A stretch of 64,000 nucleotides of DNA from Candidatus Thiodiazotropha endolucinida (GTDB lineage Bacteria; Pseudomonadota; Gammaproteobacteria; Chromatiales; Chromatiaceae), in assembly GCF_001715975.1 (NCBI RefSeq), contig NZ_MARB01000013.1:62001-126000 (forward strand), written 5' to 3'. This document shows positions 12,177 to 20,166 of the stretch, piece by piece. The position numbers and the translations under genes were made by a program. The notes under the pieces were generated by a model that was not told the DNA's origin, searched no databases, and was given only the letters and a program-made list of their open reading frames with translations. Each line of letters starts with the position of its first letter. The first letter of the stretch is position 1.

Positions 12177-12935
12177 TTGACTAGCAGAAAAGTTGTCTCA
12201 TTTGAAAATATCAAGGTCGCCTGCAAAAACTGCAGTCTTTCGACCCTATGCCTACCAATGGGACTGACCCCAGAAGACATTGAACGTCTCGACTCCATTA
12301 TCAAGCGTGGACGTCCCTATCACCGTGGCGATCATCTCTACCGTGGTGGCGACAAGTTCCACAGCCTCCGGGTCATCACCAGTGGTTCAGTCAAAACCTA
12401 TTCACCCAATGAGGACGGTGGTGAACAGGTCTTGGGATTCCACCTCCCCGGGGAACTGATTGGATTGGATGCCATCCAGGACAACAACCATAACTGCTCC
12501 GCAATCGCGCTCGAAACCACTGCGGTCTGTGAGATCCCCTTCTCTCAACTGGAATCTTTAAGTTCCATCATGCCCAGCCTGCAACACCAGATGTATCGCC
12601 TGCTCAGTCGCGAGATCGGCCAGGAGACAGAGATGCTCACTCTACTGGGCAAAAAGAGCGCCGAGGAGCGGCTCGCCACCTTTCTACTCAGCTTTTCAGA
12701 ACGTTTCAAACAGCGCGGATTCTCAGCCAGTGATTTCTTTCTCAGCATGTCGCGCCACGAAATCGGTAACTACCTGGGGCTCGCAGTAGAGACTGTCAGC
12801 CGCTTGTTCACACGCTTCCAGGACGAACAGTTGCTGCATGTCGAGAGAAAGCATGTTCAATTGCTGGATATTCCCCGGCTTTATGAAATCGTACAGGGTA
12901 CGGACAGGACAAAATCGAGTCAGTCGCGAGTCTAG
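12177..12935 (+). CDS. fnr: Oxygen-sensing transcription regulator FNR
   Basis: 252 residues. The [4Fe-4S] cluster ligands of E. coli FNR are conserved as C16-x2-C19-x5-C25 (CKNCSLSTLC) and C118 (TAVCEIPF). The middle is a cyclic-nucleotide-type barrel (GFHLPGELIGLDAI). The C-terminal winged helix has the FNR recognition helix LGLAVETVSRLFTRFQ with the E-x-x-S-R signature. Translation begins at a TTG (12177) with GGAG seven bases upstream; no in-frame ATG fits. FNR activates anaerobic respiration, matching the FNR boxes before itself, before a small gene at 17321 and before nap. Its TAG stop lies in the first bases of a repeat element. Confidence 0.96.
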   Translation: MTSRKVVSFENIKVACKNCSLSTLCLPMGLTPEDIERLDSIIKRGRPYHRGDHLYRGGDKFHSLRVITSGSVKTYSPNEDGGEQVLGFHLPGELIGLDAIQDNNHNCSAIALETTAVCEIPFSQLESLSSIMPSLQHQMYRLLSREIGQETEMLTLLGKKSAEERLATFLLSFSERFKQRGFSASDFFLSMSRHEIGNYLGLAVETVSRLFTRFQDEQLLHVERKHVQLLDIPRLYEIVQGTDRTKSSQSRV

Positions 12936-13094
12936 GGCCTATAAACTCTCATCCAATTGGCCCTGCCAGGACTTTTTTCGTCCAACTATGAAAATGGGCG
13001 TGGGTGAATGATAACGCCGCGGGACGGAATAACAGCTCGAGCCCTTCGGGTTGCGCCTGATAAAGCACCCATTGGAAGAGTGTTTGCAGGCCCT
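12934..13094. repeat. Short inverted-repeat element, copy 1 (161 bp)
   Basis: Ends are AGGGCCTATAAACTCTCATC on the left and the complement of AGGGCCTGCAAACACTCTTC on the right, bounded by CTAG on both sides. The interior contains the family core GAATGATAACGCCGC followed by GGGACGGAATAACAGC and a short GAGCCCTTCGGGTTGC hairpin. It carries no ORF and looks like a MITE or REP-like unit. It fills the whole gap between convergent fnr and dnaQ, and both stop codons (TAG) are formed by its CTAG ends. Confidence 0.88.
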
Positions 13095-13794
13095 AGTGCT
13101 TCTTTAACCAGATACAGGCCTCACCCATGGCTTTCAGTTGCTGCTCATGGGCCGCGAGTTCCTGCTGATCAGCGTGAACCACCTTCAGTTTTGGCCTGTT
13201 CGAAGGCAGACGCTGAATACTATCGACAGAATCATCACCAAACTCATCGCTGGCAACTCCGTCCAAAACCAGCGAAGCCTGCCCTCCGGTCATCATCAGG
13301 TAGACATCGGCCAGAATCTCGGCATCCAGGAGCGCTCCATGCAATTCCCTGTGTGAATTATCGATATCGTATCGCTTACAGAGCGCATCGAGGCTGTTTC
13401 TTTGACCCGGGTGCATCTTTTTCGCCATCACCAGGGTGTCAGTGACCGCGCACAAACTATCGATTCTCGCAGCACTCTCCATGAGGTGAAATTCATGGTC
13501 GAGAAAACCGACATCGAATGGAGCGTTATGAATGATCAGCTCCGCTCCACTCACATACTCGATGAAATCCTGAGCAACATCCCCGAATTTCGGTTTGTCT
13601 TCGAGAAATTCGTTGGTGATGCCATGCACCTCTACGGCAGCGGCATCGATCTCCCGTTCAGGTTGCAGATATTGATGGAAATTATTCCCGGTCAACCGAC
13701 GATCAACCATCTCCACACAGCCGATTTCGATGATTCGGTGTCCATGCTCCGGTTCCAATCCTGTGGTTTCCGTATCCAGTACGATCTGCCGCAT
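13093..13794 (-). CDS. dnaQ: DNA polymerase III epsilon subunit (3'-5' proofreading exonuclease)
   Basis: 233 residues. Exo I DTETTGLEP, Exo II NAPFDVGFLDHEF and Exo III HGALLDAEILADVYLMM give the DEDDh catalytic set. The C-terminal helical tail (QQELAAHEQQLKAMGEACIW) is the polymerase-binding segment. DnaQ proofreads replication errors as part of the Pol III core. I start at 13794 (MRQIVLDTETTG); the upstream in-frame codons come from the adjacent repeat element. The gene is sandwiched between two copies of that element. Its stop TAG lies in one, and the other begins 10 bp before its start codon, so its 5' leader is repeat DNA. Confidence 0.97.
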   Translation of the reverse strand: MRQIVLDTETTGLEPEHGHRIIEIGCVEMVDRRLTGNNFHQYLQPEREIDAAAVEVHGITNEFLEDKPKFGDVAQDFIEYVSGAELIIHNAPFDVGFLDHEFHLMESAARIDSLCAVTDTLVMAKKMHPGQRNSLDALCKRYDIDNSHRELHGALLDAEILADVYLMMTGGQASLVLDGVASDEFGDDSVDSIQRLPSNRPKLKVVHADQQELAAHEQQLKAMGEACIWLKKH

Positions 13795-13803
13795 CAGTTC
13801 ACT

Positions 13804-14070
13804 AGGGCCTGTTGACACTAATCCGATCGGCTCTGCTGGGACTATTTTTTTGCCCAGCAAGGCAGAATGAGTGATGTGTAGTTATTCTACATGAGCGAAT
13901 GATAACGCCGCTGGGCGGAAAAATAGCCCCAGCCCTGCGGGTTACGCCTGAAAAAGCGCCACTCGGCGTTGCTCGTTGTTCATTTGGAAACACCAAACTT
14001 CTCTCCTCGCGCCTTGATTGGCGCTTTTTCAGACGCAACAGAGCCGACCGGATTAGTGTTGACAGGCCCT
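13804..14070. repeat. Short inverted-repeat element, copy 2 (267 bp)
   Basis: The left end AGGGCCTGTTGACACTAATC continues to CGATCGGCTCTG; the right end is its reverse complement with 3 mismatches over 32 bases. CTAG borders both ends. The interior has the core GAATGATAACGCCGC followed by TGGGCGGAAAAATAGCC, and a hairpin with GCGCTTTTTCAGAC-type arms. It is non-coding and sits inside the rnhA-dnaQ operon. Bases 14071-14090 (AGGACCTGTCGACCGGCCCT) look like a second, collapsed pair of element ends directly next to it. Confidence 0.9.
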
Positions 14071-14521
14071 AGGACCTGTCGACCGGCCCTAACTCCTCGA
14101 TACCGCGGTTAGCCAATTCATCCGCCAGTTCATTCTCGGTATGGCCGGAGTGACCTTTGACCCAGGCCCACTCTACCTGATGATTGTTGACCTCTGTATC
14201 CAACATTTGCCACAGGTCGGCATTCTTGACCGGTCTTTTCGCTGCCGTTCGCCAGCCATTCCGTTTCCAATTGTAAATCCACTGGGTGATTCCGTTTTTC
14301 ACGTATTGGGAATCCGTGGTCACTTTCACCCGACTCCTTTTCGTCAGACTCTGCAGGCCACGGATGACCGCCATCAGTTCCATACGGTTGTTGGTGGTCT
14401 CATGTTCACCACCGAAAAGCTGTCTTTCATGTCGACCGTAGCGTAACACCACCCCCCAACCTCCGGGACCGGGATTCCCACGACAGGCGCCATCGCTATA
14501 TAGTTCTACAACTTGAGTCAT
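14069..14521 (-). CDS. rnhA: Ribonuclease HI
   Basis: Cleaves RNA in RNA:DNA hybrids. 150 residues. The DEDD catalytic residues are visible in [19 protein letters not shown] (Asp), [10 protein letters not shown] (Glu), [12 protein letters not shown] (Asp) and the late [10 protein letters not shown] (Asp), with the handle-region [20 protein letters not shown]. Its start overlaps the stop of the methyltransferase gene (ATGA). The last residues after EEL (GPVDRS) and the TAG stop are encoded by repeat-element sequence, so the original C-terminus has probably been replaced. Confidence 0.96.
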   Translation of the reverse strand: MTQVVELYSDGACRGNPGPGGWGVVLRYGRHERQLFGGEHETTNNRMELMAVIRGLQSLTKRSRVKVTTDSQYVKNGITQWIYNWKRNGWRTAAKRPVKNADLWQMLDTEVNNHQVEWAWVKGHSGHTENELADELANRGIEELGPVDRS

Positions 14522-15279
14522 TCAACTTTTCTCATCGTCGGTTCTGCGGCAGTCGGCAGGACCCGCTTTTTCACCCGCCATTTCGACCGTAGCGGAGTCA
14601 TCGTGACCTCCCGCTTGACCGCGAGTATGACATAGACACCACCAAACAGGGGATAGACTCTCTCACCCAATCGTTCCATAAAGGCCAGTCTCTGCATGAT
14701 AGGTGAGTTGGTGACCGGGGGACGGAAGTGAAGATAAATCACCTCTTCCAACTCAAAGCCGAGCAACGAGAACCAATCCTGGATCCGCTTTCCGCTGAAG
14801 AAGTGCCCACACCAGGGAATCGTGGCAGACCTGAGACGCAGCAGACGCCACAATCCCCATTGACTCCAGGGATTGAAACCACAGAGCAATACCTTGCCCT
14901 CGGGGATCAATACCCGTTCAACCTCACGCAACACCTGATGGGGATCGGCCGTAAAATCGAGGGTGTGGGGCAATACCATCCCATCTACACTGTCACTGGC
15001 TAGAGGCAGGTGATGGCTGTCGGCTTGCAGATCGATGCCTGTACAATCATCTCCGCTGCCCACGACCACTCGGTTCCGCGCCGGGCTCATCCTCAGAAAA
15101 TCCTGGTTCCTGCAGGGGAGCCCGAGCTGAACCACATGATAACCGAACAGGGTGGCAATCCTGGGATCCAGGCATTCCGCCTCCTGCTCGGCCAATAGCT
15201 TGCCCAAGTCACTCTCGAACCATGTTTGTAGCTGTTTCTGCCTACAAGATCCCAAATTCAACAGCTTATTTTCTCTCAT
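14518..15279 (-). CDS. SAM-dependent methyltransferase-like protein (YafS-type)
   Basis: 253 residues. A class I methyltransferase core is suggested by [40 protein letters not shown] and [20 protein letters not shown]. The N-terminal part is atypical, without a clear GxGxG SAM loop. The gene is coupled to rnhA by a 4-bp overlap and points away from mltD. YafS-type genes sit between gloB and rnhA in many gammaproteobacteria, which supports the family assignment. Substrate unknown. Confidence 0.82.
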   Translation of the reverse strand: MRENKLLNLGSCRQKQLQTWFESDLGKLLAEQEAECLDPRIATLFGYHVVQLGLPCRNQDFLRMSPARNRVVVGSGDDCTGIDLQADSHHLPLASDSVDGMVLPHTLDFTADPHQVLREVERVLIPEGKVLLCGFNPWSQWGLWRLLRLRSATIPWCGHFFSGKRIQDWFSLLGFELEEVIYLHFRPPVTNSPIMQRLAFMERLGERVYPLFGGVYVILAVKREVTMTPLRSKWRVKKRVLPTAAEPTMRKVE

Positions 15280-15359
15280 ATATCAAGGTATCGACTTTAC
15301 CACCGACATAACTGTCAGGTAATCTGTGCAGTTCAGTACGCCTCATACGAGGTCTCAGG

Positions 15360-15403
15360 TTATCAGGCGGTATGCCCGAGTTTATCAGGCGGTATGCCCG
15401 AGT
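15360..15403. repeat. Perfect 22-bp tandem duplication
   Basis: Two identical 22-base units, 15360-15381 and 15382-15403 (unit begins TTATCAGGCGGTATGCCCGA), lie in the divergent promoter region between the methyltransferase gene and mltD. Part of the unit also resembles nearby sequence (CAGGTAATCTGTGCAG), but only these two copies are exact. Confidence 0.9.
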
Positions 15404-15490
15404 GACAGAATAACGGGATACCACGCAATTTGGAGTACCGGCCATGGAAATGATACGCGGCTCTGATACTATTTTCCTCCGATATAGAGT

Positions 15491-17176
15491 ATGTCCACAA
15501 CAAGCCTTAAAAGATCGATGCCGTTTTTCAAGTCTCCTCTGCGTATCATGAATCTATTCGCCACCTGCCTACTTGCCGCCTGTCAAAGCCTGCCCAATGG
15601 GGAGGCGACGAGCGCATTGCAGCAGGTCCCCCTCTCCCCGGCTGCTACGCAAGTATTGCAAACCCACCCGAGTGCAGACGAGAGCACCATGACTGCCGAT
15701 GAGCTGCCGGAAATCGCCGAGGAGCTGCAGGCCGCCGTCACCGAAATGACAATTGCAGAAAAACCTGCCGATCTCTGGAGCCGGATGTTGGATGGTTATC
15801 GATTGACCTTTCCCCACAATCCCCGCATTGACCGCGAACTGAACTGGTACAAACAGCATCCTGGTTACATTCAACGCATTCAGGAGCGCTCACAACCCTA
15901 TCTCCATTTTATATTGCAGGAGATCGAGAAAAGGGACATCCCCAGTGAAATCGCCTTGCTTCCCGCCGTCGAGAGCGCCTATCGGCCGTTTGCCTATTCA
16001 CCGGGACGCGCTGCCGGCATGTGGCAGTTTATCCCATCCACCGGTCGTTATTACGGGTTGAAACAGAACTGGTGGTATGACGGTCGGCGGGATGTCGTAG
16101 CTTCAACCCATGCGGCATTGGACTATCTGCAGTCACTCAGCCGTCAGTTCAATAATGACTGGGAACTGGCGCTTGCCGCCTATAACTCGGGGGCCGGGAC
16201 GGTACGCAGTGCGATTCGACGCAATCAAAAACGTGGCAAGCCAACCGATTACTGGTCACTGAAATTACCTGATGAGACCAGCGCCTATGTACCCCGCCTG
16301 CTGGCATTGGCTGAGATATTCAGGAATCCACAGCGCTACGAAGCTACGCTGCTTCCCATTGCTGATGAACCCTATTTCACCACTGTCGACATCCAGTCTC
16401 AGCTCGATCTCGCCCTGGCGGCAGAGATGGCGGATCTCTCCATTCAGGATCTCTATCTCCTCAACCCAGGCCTGAACCGATGGGCCACCGACCCAGACGG
16501 CCCCCACAGACTCAGCCTGCCACTGGACAAGGTCGAGACTTTTCTGCAAAAACTCGAGACGCTCCCCGCCGAAGATCGATTGACATGGAAACGCTACAAG
16601 ATCAAGCAGGGGGATGCACTGAGTGTCATCGCCCGTAAACATGGTACGACCACTAAGGTGTTGAGGCAGATAAACAAACTCAAAGGCAACAAAATCCGTG
16701 CTGGGAAGCACCTGTTGATCCCTGTCTCCAGCAAGGGCCTCAACCAATACACCTTCAGCGCCGAGCAACGCAAGGCGGCTATCCAAAACAGATCCCGTAA
16801 TGGCCACAAACAACACTATACAGTCAAACCGGGCGATAGCCTCTGGAAGATAGCCAAGGTCCATTCCGTCAGTCATCGTAAACTCGCAGCCTGGAACGGA
16901 ATGGCCCCGGGTGATCCCCTCAAGCCGGGGCAAACACTCGTCATCTGGGTAAAAAAGGCCCCCGCTTCCGAACTCTCTCTTCTCAACCTACAGCCATCAG
17001 GCACACAGAGCAGGCTGCACTATAGAGTCAGACGCGGTGACTCACTCTCCCGTATCGCTCAGCGCTTCAAGGTTTCCGTTGCCGATCTCAAGCGTTGGAA
17101 CACGCTTGGCAGCAAATATCTTCAACCTGGTCAACGACTTAAACTCTATGTGGATGTCACTGAACAGACCCTCTGA
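15491..17176 (+). CDS. mltD: Membrane-bound lytic murein transglycosylase D with three LysM domains
   Basis: 561 residues. A lipoprotein signal ends in LLAAC, with Cys31 as the likely acylated residue. The SLT domain (about 140-260) carries catalytic Glu161 in LPAVESAYRPFAYS, then GRAAGMWQFIPSTGRYYGL and LALAAYNSGAGTVRSAI. Three LysM peptidoglycan-binding domains follow, each opening with a YKIKQGDALSVIA-type motif (about residues 367-410, 440-485 and 515-557). It cleaves peptidoglycan in the envelope to make 1,6-anhydro products. In-frame ATGs at 15518 and 15548 are alternative starts. Divergent position next to the rnhA cluster is typical for mltD. Confidence 0.95.
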   Translation: MSTTSLKRSMPFFKSPLRIMNLFATCLLAACQSLPNGEATSALQQVPLSPAATQVLQTHPSADESTMTADELPEIAEELQAAVTEMTIAEKPADLWSRMLDGYRLTFPHNPRIDRELNWYKQHPGYIQRIQERSQPYLHFILQEIEKRDIPSEIALLPAVESAYRPFAYSPGRAAGMWQFIPSTGRYYGLKQNWWYDGRRDVVASTHAALDYLQSLSRQFNNDWELALAAYNSGAGTVRSAIRRNQKRGKPTDYWSLKLPDETSAYVPRLLALAEIFRNPQRYEATLLPIADEPYFTTVDIQSQLDLALAAEMADLSIQDLYLLNPGLNRWATDPDGPHRLSLPLDKVETFLQKLETLPAEDRLTWKRYKIKQGDALSVIARKHGTTTKVLRQINKLKGNKIRAGKHLLIPVSSKGLNQYTFSAEQRKAAIQNRSRNGHKQHYTVKPGDSLWKIAKVHSVSHRKLAAWNGMAPGDPLKPGQTLVIWVKKAPASELSLLNLQPSGTQSRLHYRVRRGDSLSRIAQRFKVSVADLKRWNTLGSKYLQPGQRLKLYVDVTEQTL

Positions 17177-17225
17177 GGCAACACGGATGTGCGGCCGCAA
17201 CGGAAGCGCCAGATATCTTTCACAC

Positions 17226-17239
17226 TTGATCTGTATCAA
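17226..17239. promoter_or_regulatory. Perfect FNR box
   Basis: TTGATCTGTATCAA matches TTGAT-N4-ATCAA exactly. It lies 81 bp before the start of the small gene at 17321 and 50 bp after the mltD stop, pointing to anaerobic control of the small gene. Confidence 0.85.
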
Positions 17240-17320
17240 TAAAAGCCCCTAATTTTTTGACAGCAGGGCAGCGCCTGTCAGAGTATCGGTAAGCTAAGCA
17301 GTATTTACGAGATGTTTCCT

Positions 17321-17509
17321 ATGAGTGAAGAGTGCCATTTAAGAGATGGGGTCGAATTAAACCTTGTCGATGTGGAAAAGATCGCACTTGGGCTGAAATC
17401 ACTGGCAACCTATTCCATGCTTGCCTATGAACATGATGACGATCCGGAAGAGCTGGATGAGATCGTGCAGGAAGGGCTGGATGCTATTGATCGCCTGTTT
17501 AACTGCTGA
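17321..17509 (+). CDS. Small acidic hypothetical protein, probably FNR-regulated
   Basis: 62 residues from the ATG at 17321; an in-frame ATG at 17312 would add three. The protein is soluble and very acidic (EHDDDPEELDEIVQEGLDAI) with a C-terminal Cys (RLFNC) and a Cys near the start (SEECHLRDG). No known domain. Its best support is the exact FNR box upstream. The last 85 bp overlap the end of an ORF on the other strand. I do not recognise a family. Confidence 0.55.
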   Translation: MSEECHLRDGVELNLVDVEKIALGLKSLATYSMLAYEHDDDPEELDEIVQEGLDAIDRLFNC

Positions 17510-17652
17510 TTCGTTCTCAACCTTCTAACCGTTTTCATCCACCCCCTGGTTAAGGCCGTTGCACGCTGATAGCGGCCCAGCTGCAGGTAGTGTTCGATAT
17601 CGAGACTCCCATCTTCGCGTCGCTTTGGTTCTACCTTAAACTCCCGTTTCAT
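17425..17652 (-). CDS. Small basic hypothetical protein coupled to the tautomerase
   Basis: 75 residues. The N-terminal half (MKREFKVEPKRREDGSLDIE, then HYLQLGRYQRATALTRGWMK) looks like a real small soluble protein, and its ATG overlaps the tautomerase stop (ATGA). The C-terminal tail is a run of Ser (SSSSSGSSS) that is simply the antisense of the acidic stretch of the opposite gene. Either the genuine protein has a low-complexity tail or an earlier stop was lost. Function unknown. Confidence 0.5.
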   Translation of the reverse strand: MKREFKVEPKRREDGSLDIEHYLQLGRYQRATALTRGWMKTVRRLRTNQQLNRRSIASSPSCTISSSSSGSSSCS

Positions 17653-18050
17653 ATCAACTGCCTCATCTGTTGACGCGACTGCTGGGTACGTCCTGCATAC
17701 CCCCAAGCATCCGCGGCCACTTCATGAATGACCACATAGCTCGCCTCGGCGAGTGGACCCACTCGATCATTCAGCATTTGATGGATCGCATCGATCATGC
17801 CGGCCTTCTCTTCAGCCGTATTTGTACCGGCGGTAATGGTGATATCCACCTGGGCGGCGCGCAGATGGTCGTTGAGCGCTTCCCCTCCAATCGCCCAATT
17901 TGCGGATGGCAGCGACTGCACCATAACCGCGGTTACAGATGGGCGCTTACCCATGATCTCCTCAATCAGACGTGTCGTCGTTCGCTGTAATTCCTGCTGT
18001 TGCAACAGGGACAGCTGCCTACCTGAAAGTGCGATTGCGATAACTGGCAT
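17649..18050 (-). CDS. Tautomerase-superfamily protein (4-oxalocrotonate tautomerase-like)
   Basis: 133 residues from the ATG at 18050, preceded by GGAG with a 7-base gap. The start MPVIAIALSGRQLSLLQQQE places the catalytic Pro directly after Met, as in 4-oxalocrotonate tautomerases, followed by an amphipathic helix. A second unit-like segment (AQVDITITAGTNTAEEKAGM, then IDAIHQMLND) suggests a fused two-domain tautomerase as in MIF/CHMI-type members. Substrate unknown. It is divergent from the LysR gene 105 bp away, a typical regulator-target arrangement. Confidence 0.75.
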   Translation of the reverse strand: MPVIAIALSGRQLSLLQQQELQRTTTRLIEEIMGKRPSVTAVMVQSLPSANWAIGGEALNDHLRAAQVDITITAGTNTAEEKAGMIDAIHQMLNDRVGPLAEASYVVIHEVAADAWGYAGRTQQSRQQMRQLI

Positions 18051-18155
18051 TGGTTGCTCCGAAATCTGTAGTGGCGACATGATCAGACTAGCAACAGTAA
18101 ATTCATTAATAAAATGACTATTATTTAACTAATACATTTGTAATACTTATGAATT

Positions 18156-19001
18156 ATGCCGCAGAATCTTGATATCGACCTGTTGCGAAGCCTGGTTGCC
18201 ATTGCTGATCATGGCGGCTTTTCTCAAGCTGCGAAGCGCTTACATCGTACACAGTCAGCAATCAGTCTGCAGATGAAACGCCTTGAAGAATCGAGTGGCA
18301 CTACATTGTTTCTAAAGTCCGGCCGCCGACGTATTCTGACCGAGTCTGGAGAACTGCTGCTTAACTACGCACGACGTATCCTGGATTTAAATGACGAGGC
18401 TGCGTCCTTGCTGCGGCCAGACCCGTTGCAAGGGCACCTGCGCTTGGGAGTCGCACAGGATTTCGCCGACCGAGGCCTGGCGGCCATCCTGGCGCAATTC
18501 ACCCGCAGCCATCCGGCCGTACGCCTCGATGTTCAAATAGATACCAGTTCACTTCTGGTGGCGGCGATCCATGCTGAGCAACTCGATATGGCTGTTGCAT
18601 TTCAAAGTCCCGGCGATGAGGGCGAATGTCTGGGACTTATTCCAATACAGTGGATCTTACCTGAACCTTTCCTATGGCAGCCCTCTCAAGTCCTACCCCT
18701 GGTAGTGTTTGCACCCCCCTGTCTGTTCCGCTCCCGGGTGATCGGCGCATTGGATCAGGCCGGAATCCCCTGGCGGGTTGCCTATACCAGCCCCAGCCTG
18801 CCTGGCATTCTCGCCGCAGTCGAGGCAGGCCTGGGAGTCACGGCAAGACTTGCTGCAAAGGGTACTGAGAAATCACCACTGCCTGCACTCAAACCGGTGG
18901 AGCTGGCCCTCTATCGAAATTCGTTCCACAGCAGTGATGCACTCAACGCACTCGATATCATTATCCGTGAATATTTAAAGACTGAGGATATAGTGGTTTA
19001 G
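18156..19001 (+). CDS. LysR-family transcriptional regulator
   Basis: 281 residues. The N-terminal winged helix is clear: DLLRSLVAIADHGGFSQAAK, RLHRTQSAISLQMKRLEESS, then TLFLKSGRRRILTESGELLL. A periplasmic-binding-protein-like effector domain follows (QGHLRLGVAQDFADRGLAAI to the end). It probably controls the divergent tautomerase gene. The ligand is unknown. No good ribosome-binding site is visible before the ATG. Confidence 0.92.
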   Translation: MPQNLDIDLLRSLVAIADHGGFSQAAKRLHRTQSAISLQMKRLEESSGTTLFLKSGRRRILTESGELLLNYARRILDLNDEAASLLRPDPLQGHLRLGVAQDFADRGLAAILAQFTRSHPAVRLDVQIDTSSLLVAAIHAEQLDMAVAFQSPGDEGECLGLIPIQWILPEPFLWQPSQVLPLVVFAPPCLFRSRVIGALDQAGIPWRVAYTSPSLPGILAAVEAGLGVTARLAAKGTEKSPLPALKPVELALYRNSFHSSDALNALDIIIREYLKTEDIVV

Positions 19002-19479
19002 GCAATCCTTGTTACCTTTCATGCTCAGCCATGGAAAAGCGTAGGCCTGTTAACCATGAACACTTCAGAAAGGTTTTTAGTTTTCTGATTACTCACCATT
19101 CTCAGCTATGTGCTTTAACCTACCTCACCCTTACTGAGGTGTCTGTGTAAGCAAGCCGCAAATATTCGCAAAACAGTTCTAAGTCCGCAAATGAAAGCGA
19201 ATAAATAAATCTACTTTAAAACTCTCCACTGGGACGGATTGTATAGAACCTATCCTTCAGCTTGTGTGACACGGCACGAGTGAGGAGTGTCTCACCGTCA
19301 CTCTTGGTTTAAACTGCTGAAAAAGGTGCTTATTTGCGAAAATTTGCGGACTTTTCATAAGATGCGTCTATTTGCGGCTTGCTAGGGCCATCGGCATGAC
19401 CAGCTGCTCCCAAATACAATTCAGCCTGACGTGAAGGCTCCCTCAACCACCCTTGATCTAAAGACGAAACGATGGGTGG
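19002..19479. repeat. Gene-free stretch containing a 232-bp palindromic element
   Basis: The outer arms GCAAGCCGCAAATA at 19151-19164 and its exact complement at 19369-19382 enclose the region. Inner arms AAGTCCGCAAAT near 19190 and its complement near 19343-19353 continue the symmetry, and further GCGAATAA-type words pair imperfectly. The right end runs straight into CTAGGGCC, the border word of the other repeat family. No ORF is convincing. It resembles the inverted repeat at 6257-6429 in using TTTGCGG words. Confidence 0.75.
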
Positions 19480-19626
19480 TCACAAGATCACCCAAGCCGC
19501 CAAGCCAATCCAGAGCAAGCCTTTGGCGAGGAAGAACAGAAAGCTGGCAGCGGTCAAATGTTGCAGCCAATTCGGGAGTGTTGCAAATCGTTTACGAATC
19601 GCTCGCGTTATTTGATCGGTTATCAT
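19480..19626 (-). CDS. Tiny single-pass membrane protein, 48 residues
   Basis: On the minus strand, ATG at 19626 is preceded by GGAG with a 7-base spacing. It opens a 48-residue frame ending in TGA at 19480. The N-terminus is basic (MITDQITRAIRKRFATLPNW), followed by a single hydrophobic span (AASFLFFLAKGLLWIGLAAW, then VIL). The layout, cytoplasmic basic helix then membrane anchor, resembles small proteins seen next to other gammaproteobacterial genes. Function unknown. Confidence 0.5.
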   Translation of the reverse strand: MITDQITRAIRKRFATLPNWLQHLTAASFLFFLAKGLLWIGLAAWVIL

Positions 19627-20166
19627 CTCATCTCTCCGGGGCCACCTGATGTGTTACTCCCCATTCAATAGGCGAAACACATCGCCGGCATGGTTACACC
19701 CATCCTGCTAGATACCCATGGTCGTTTCGGCCGGAATTCCAGTCGATGGCTAATTGCGTCACGAGAGAATGCGGTTCCGCCACGAAAGACCGCTCAGCTA
19801 TCCTCGTTGCGGCGTGATTACTATTTTATGACTTCCTCAGCCTTGCCAAGTTTAATCAGTGGTTAGGATTCTTATAGGACATATTCGAGATAAATACAGG
19901 GTTCGTTATTTGCCTTATATATGTTGTATTTCAATTTACCTACTCGTTGTCCCCAACTTATTTCAGCAATCTCAGTTTCATGGATCCATTACCGAATGTT
20001 GGATTGACCTCCAACGATATGTCTATGGCATTTCACTCAATTACGCGTCTTCTGACACACTAAAAGAGTAATTAAAAAAACATATATCACTGTATTTATG
20101 GAATTTATTTTTACGGCACACTTCTTGACTGTGAGTATTGACCAAAAATACCATGAGGATGAAGAG
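19627..20166. other. Gene-poor A/T-rich stretch
   Basis: 540 bp between the tiny membrane-protein ORF and the ZnuA-like gene. The last 300 bp are distinctly A/T-rich compared with the neighbourhood, suggesting foreign or decaying DNA. Short frames exist but have no ribosome-binding sites or recognisable content. I see no terminator or clear promoter. Confidence 0.4.

Noticed and set aside
17037-17252. 71-codon plus-strand frame at the end of mltD
   Set aside because: It overlaps the third LysM domain and has no independent support.
19431-19649. 72-codon plus-strand frame in the gene-poor stretch
   Set aside because: No ribosome-binding site and low-quality composition; the opposite strand contains the better-supported 48-residue frame.
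19859-20071. 70-codon plus-strand frame in the A/T-rich stretch
   Set aside because: Composition and start context look random; nothing recognisable in the translation.
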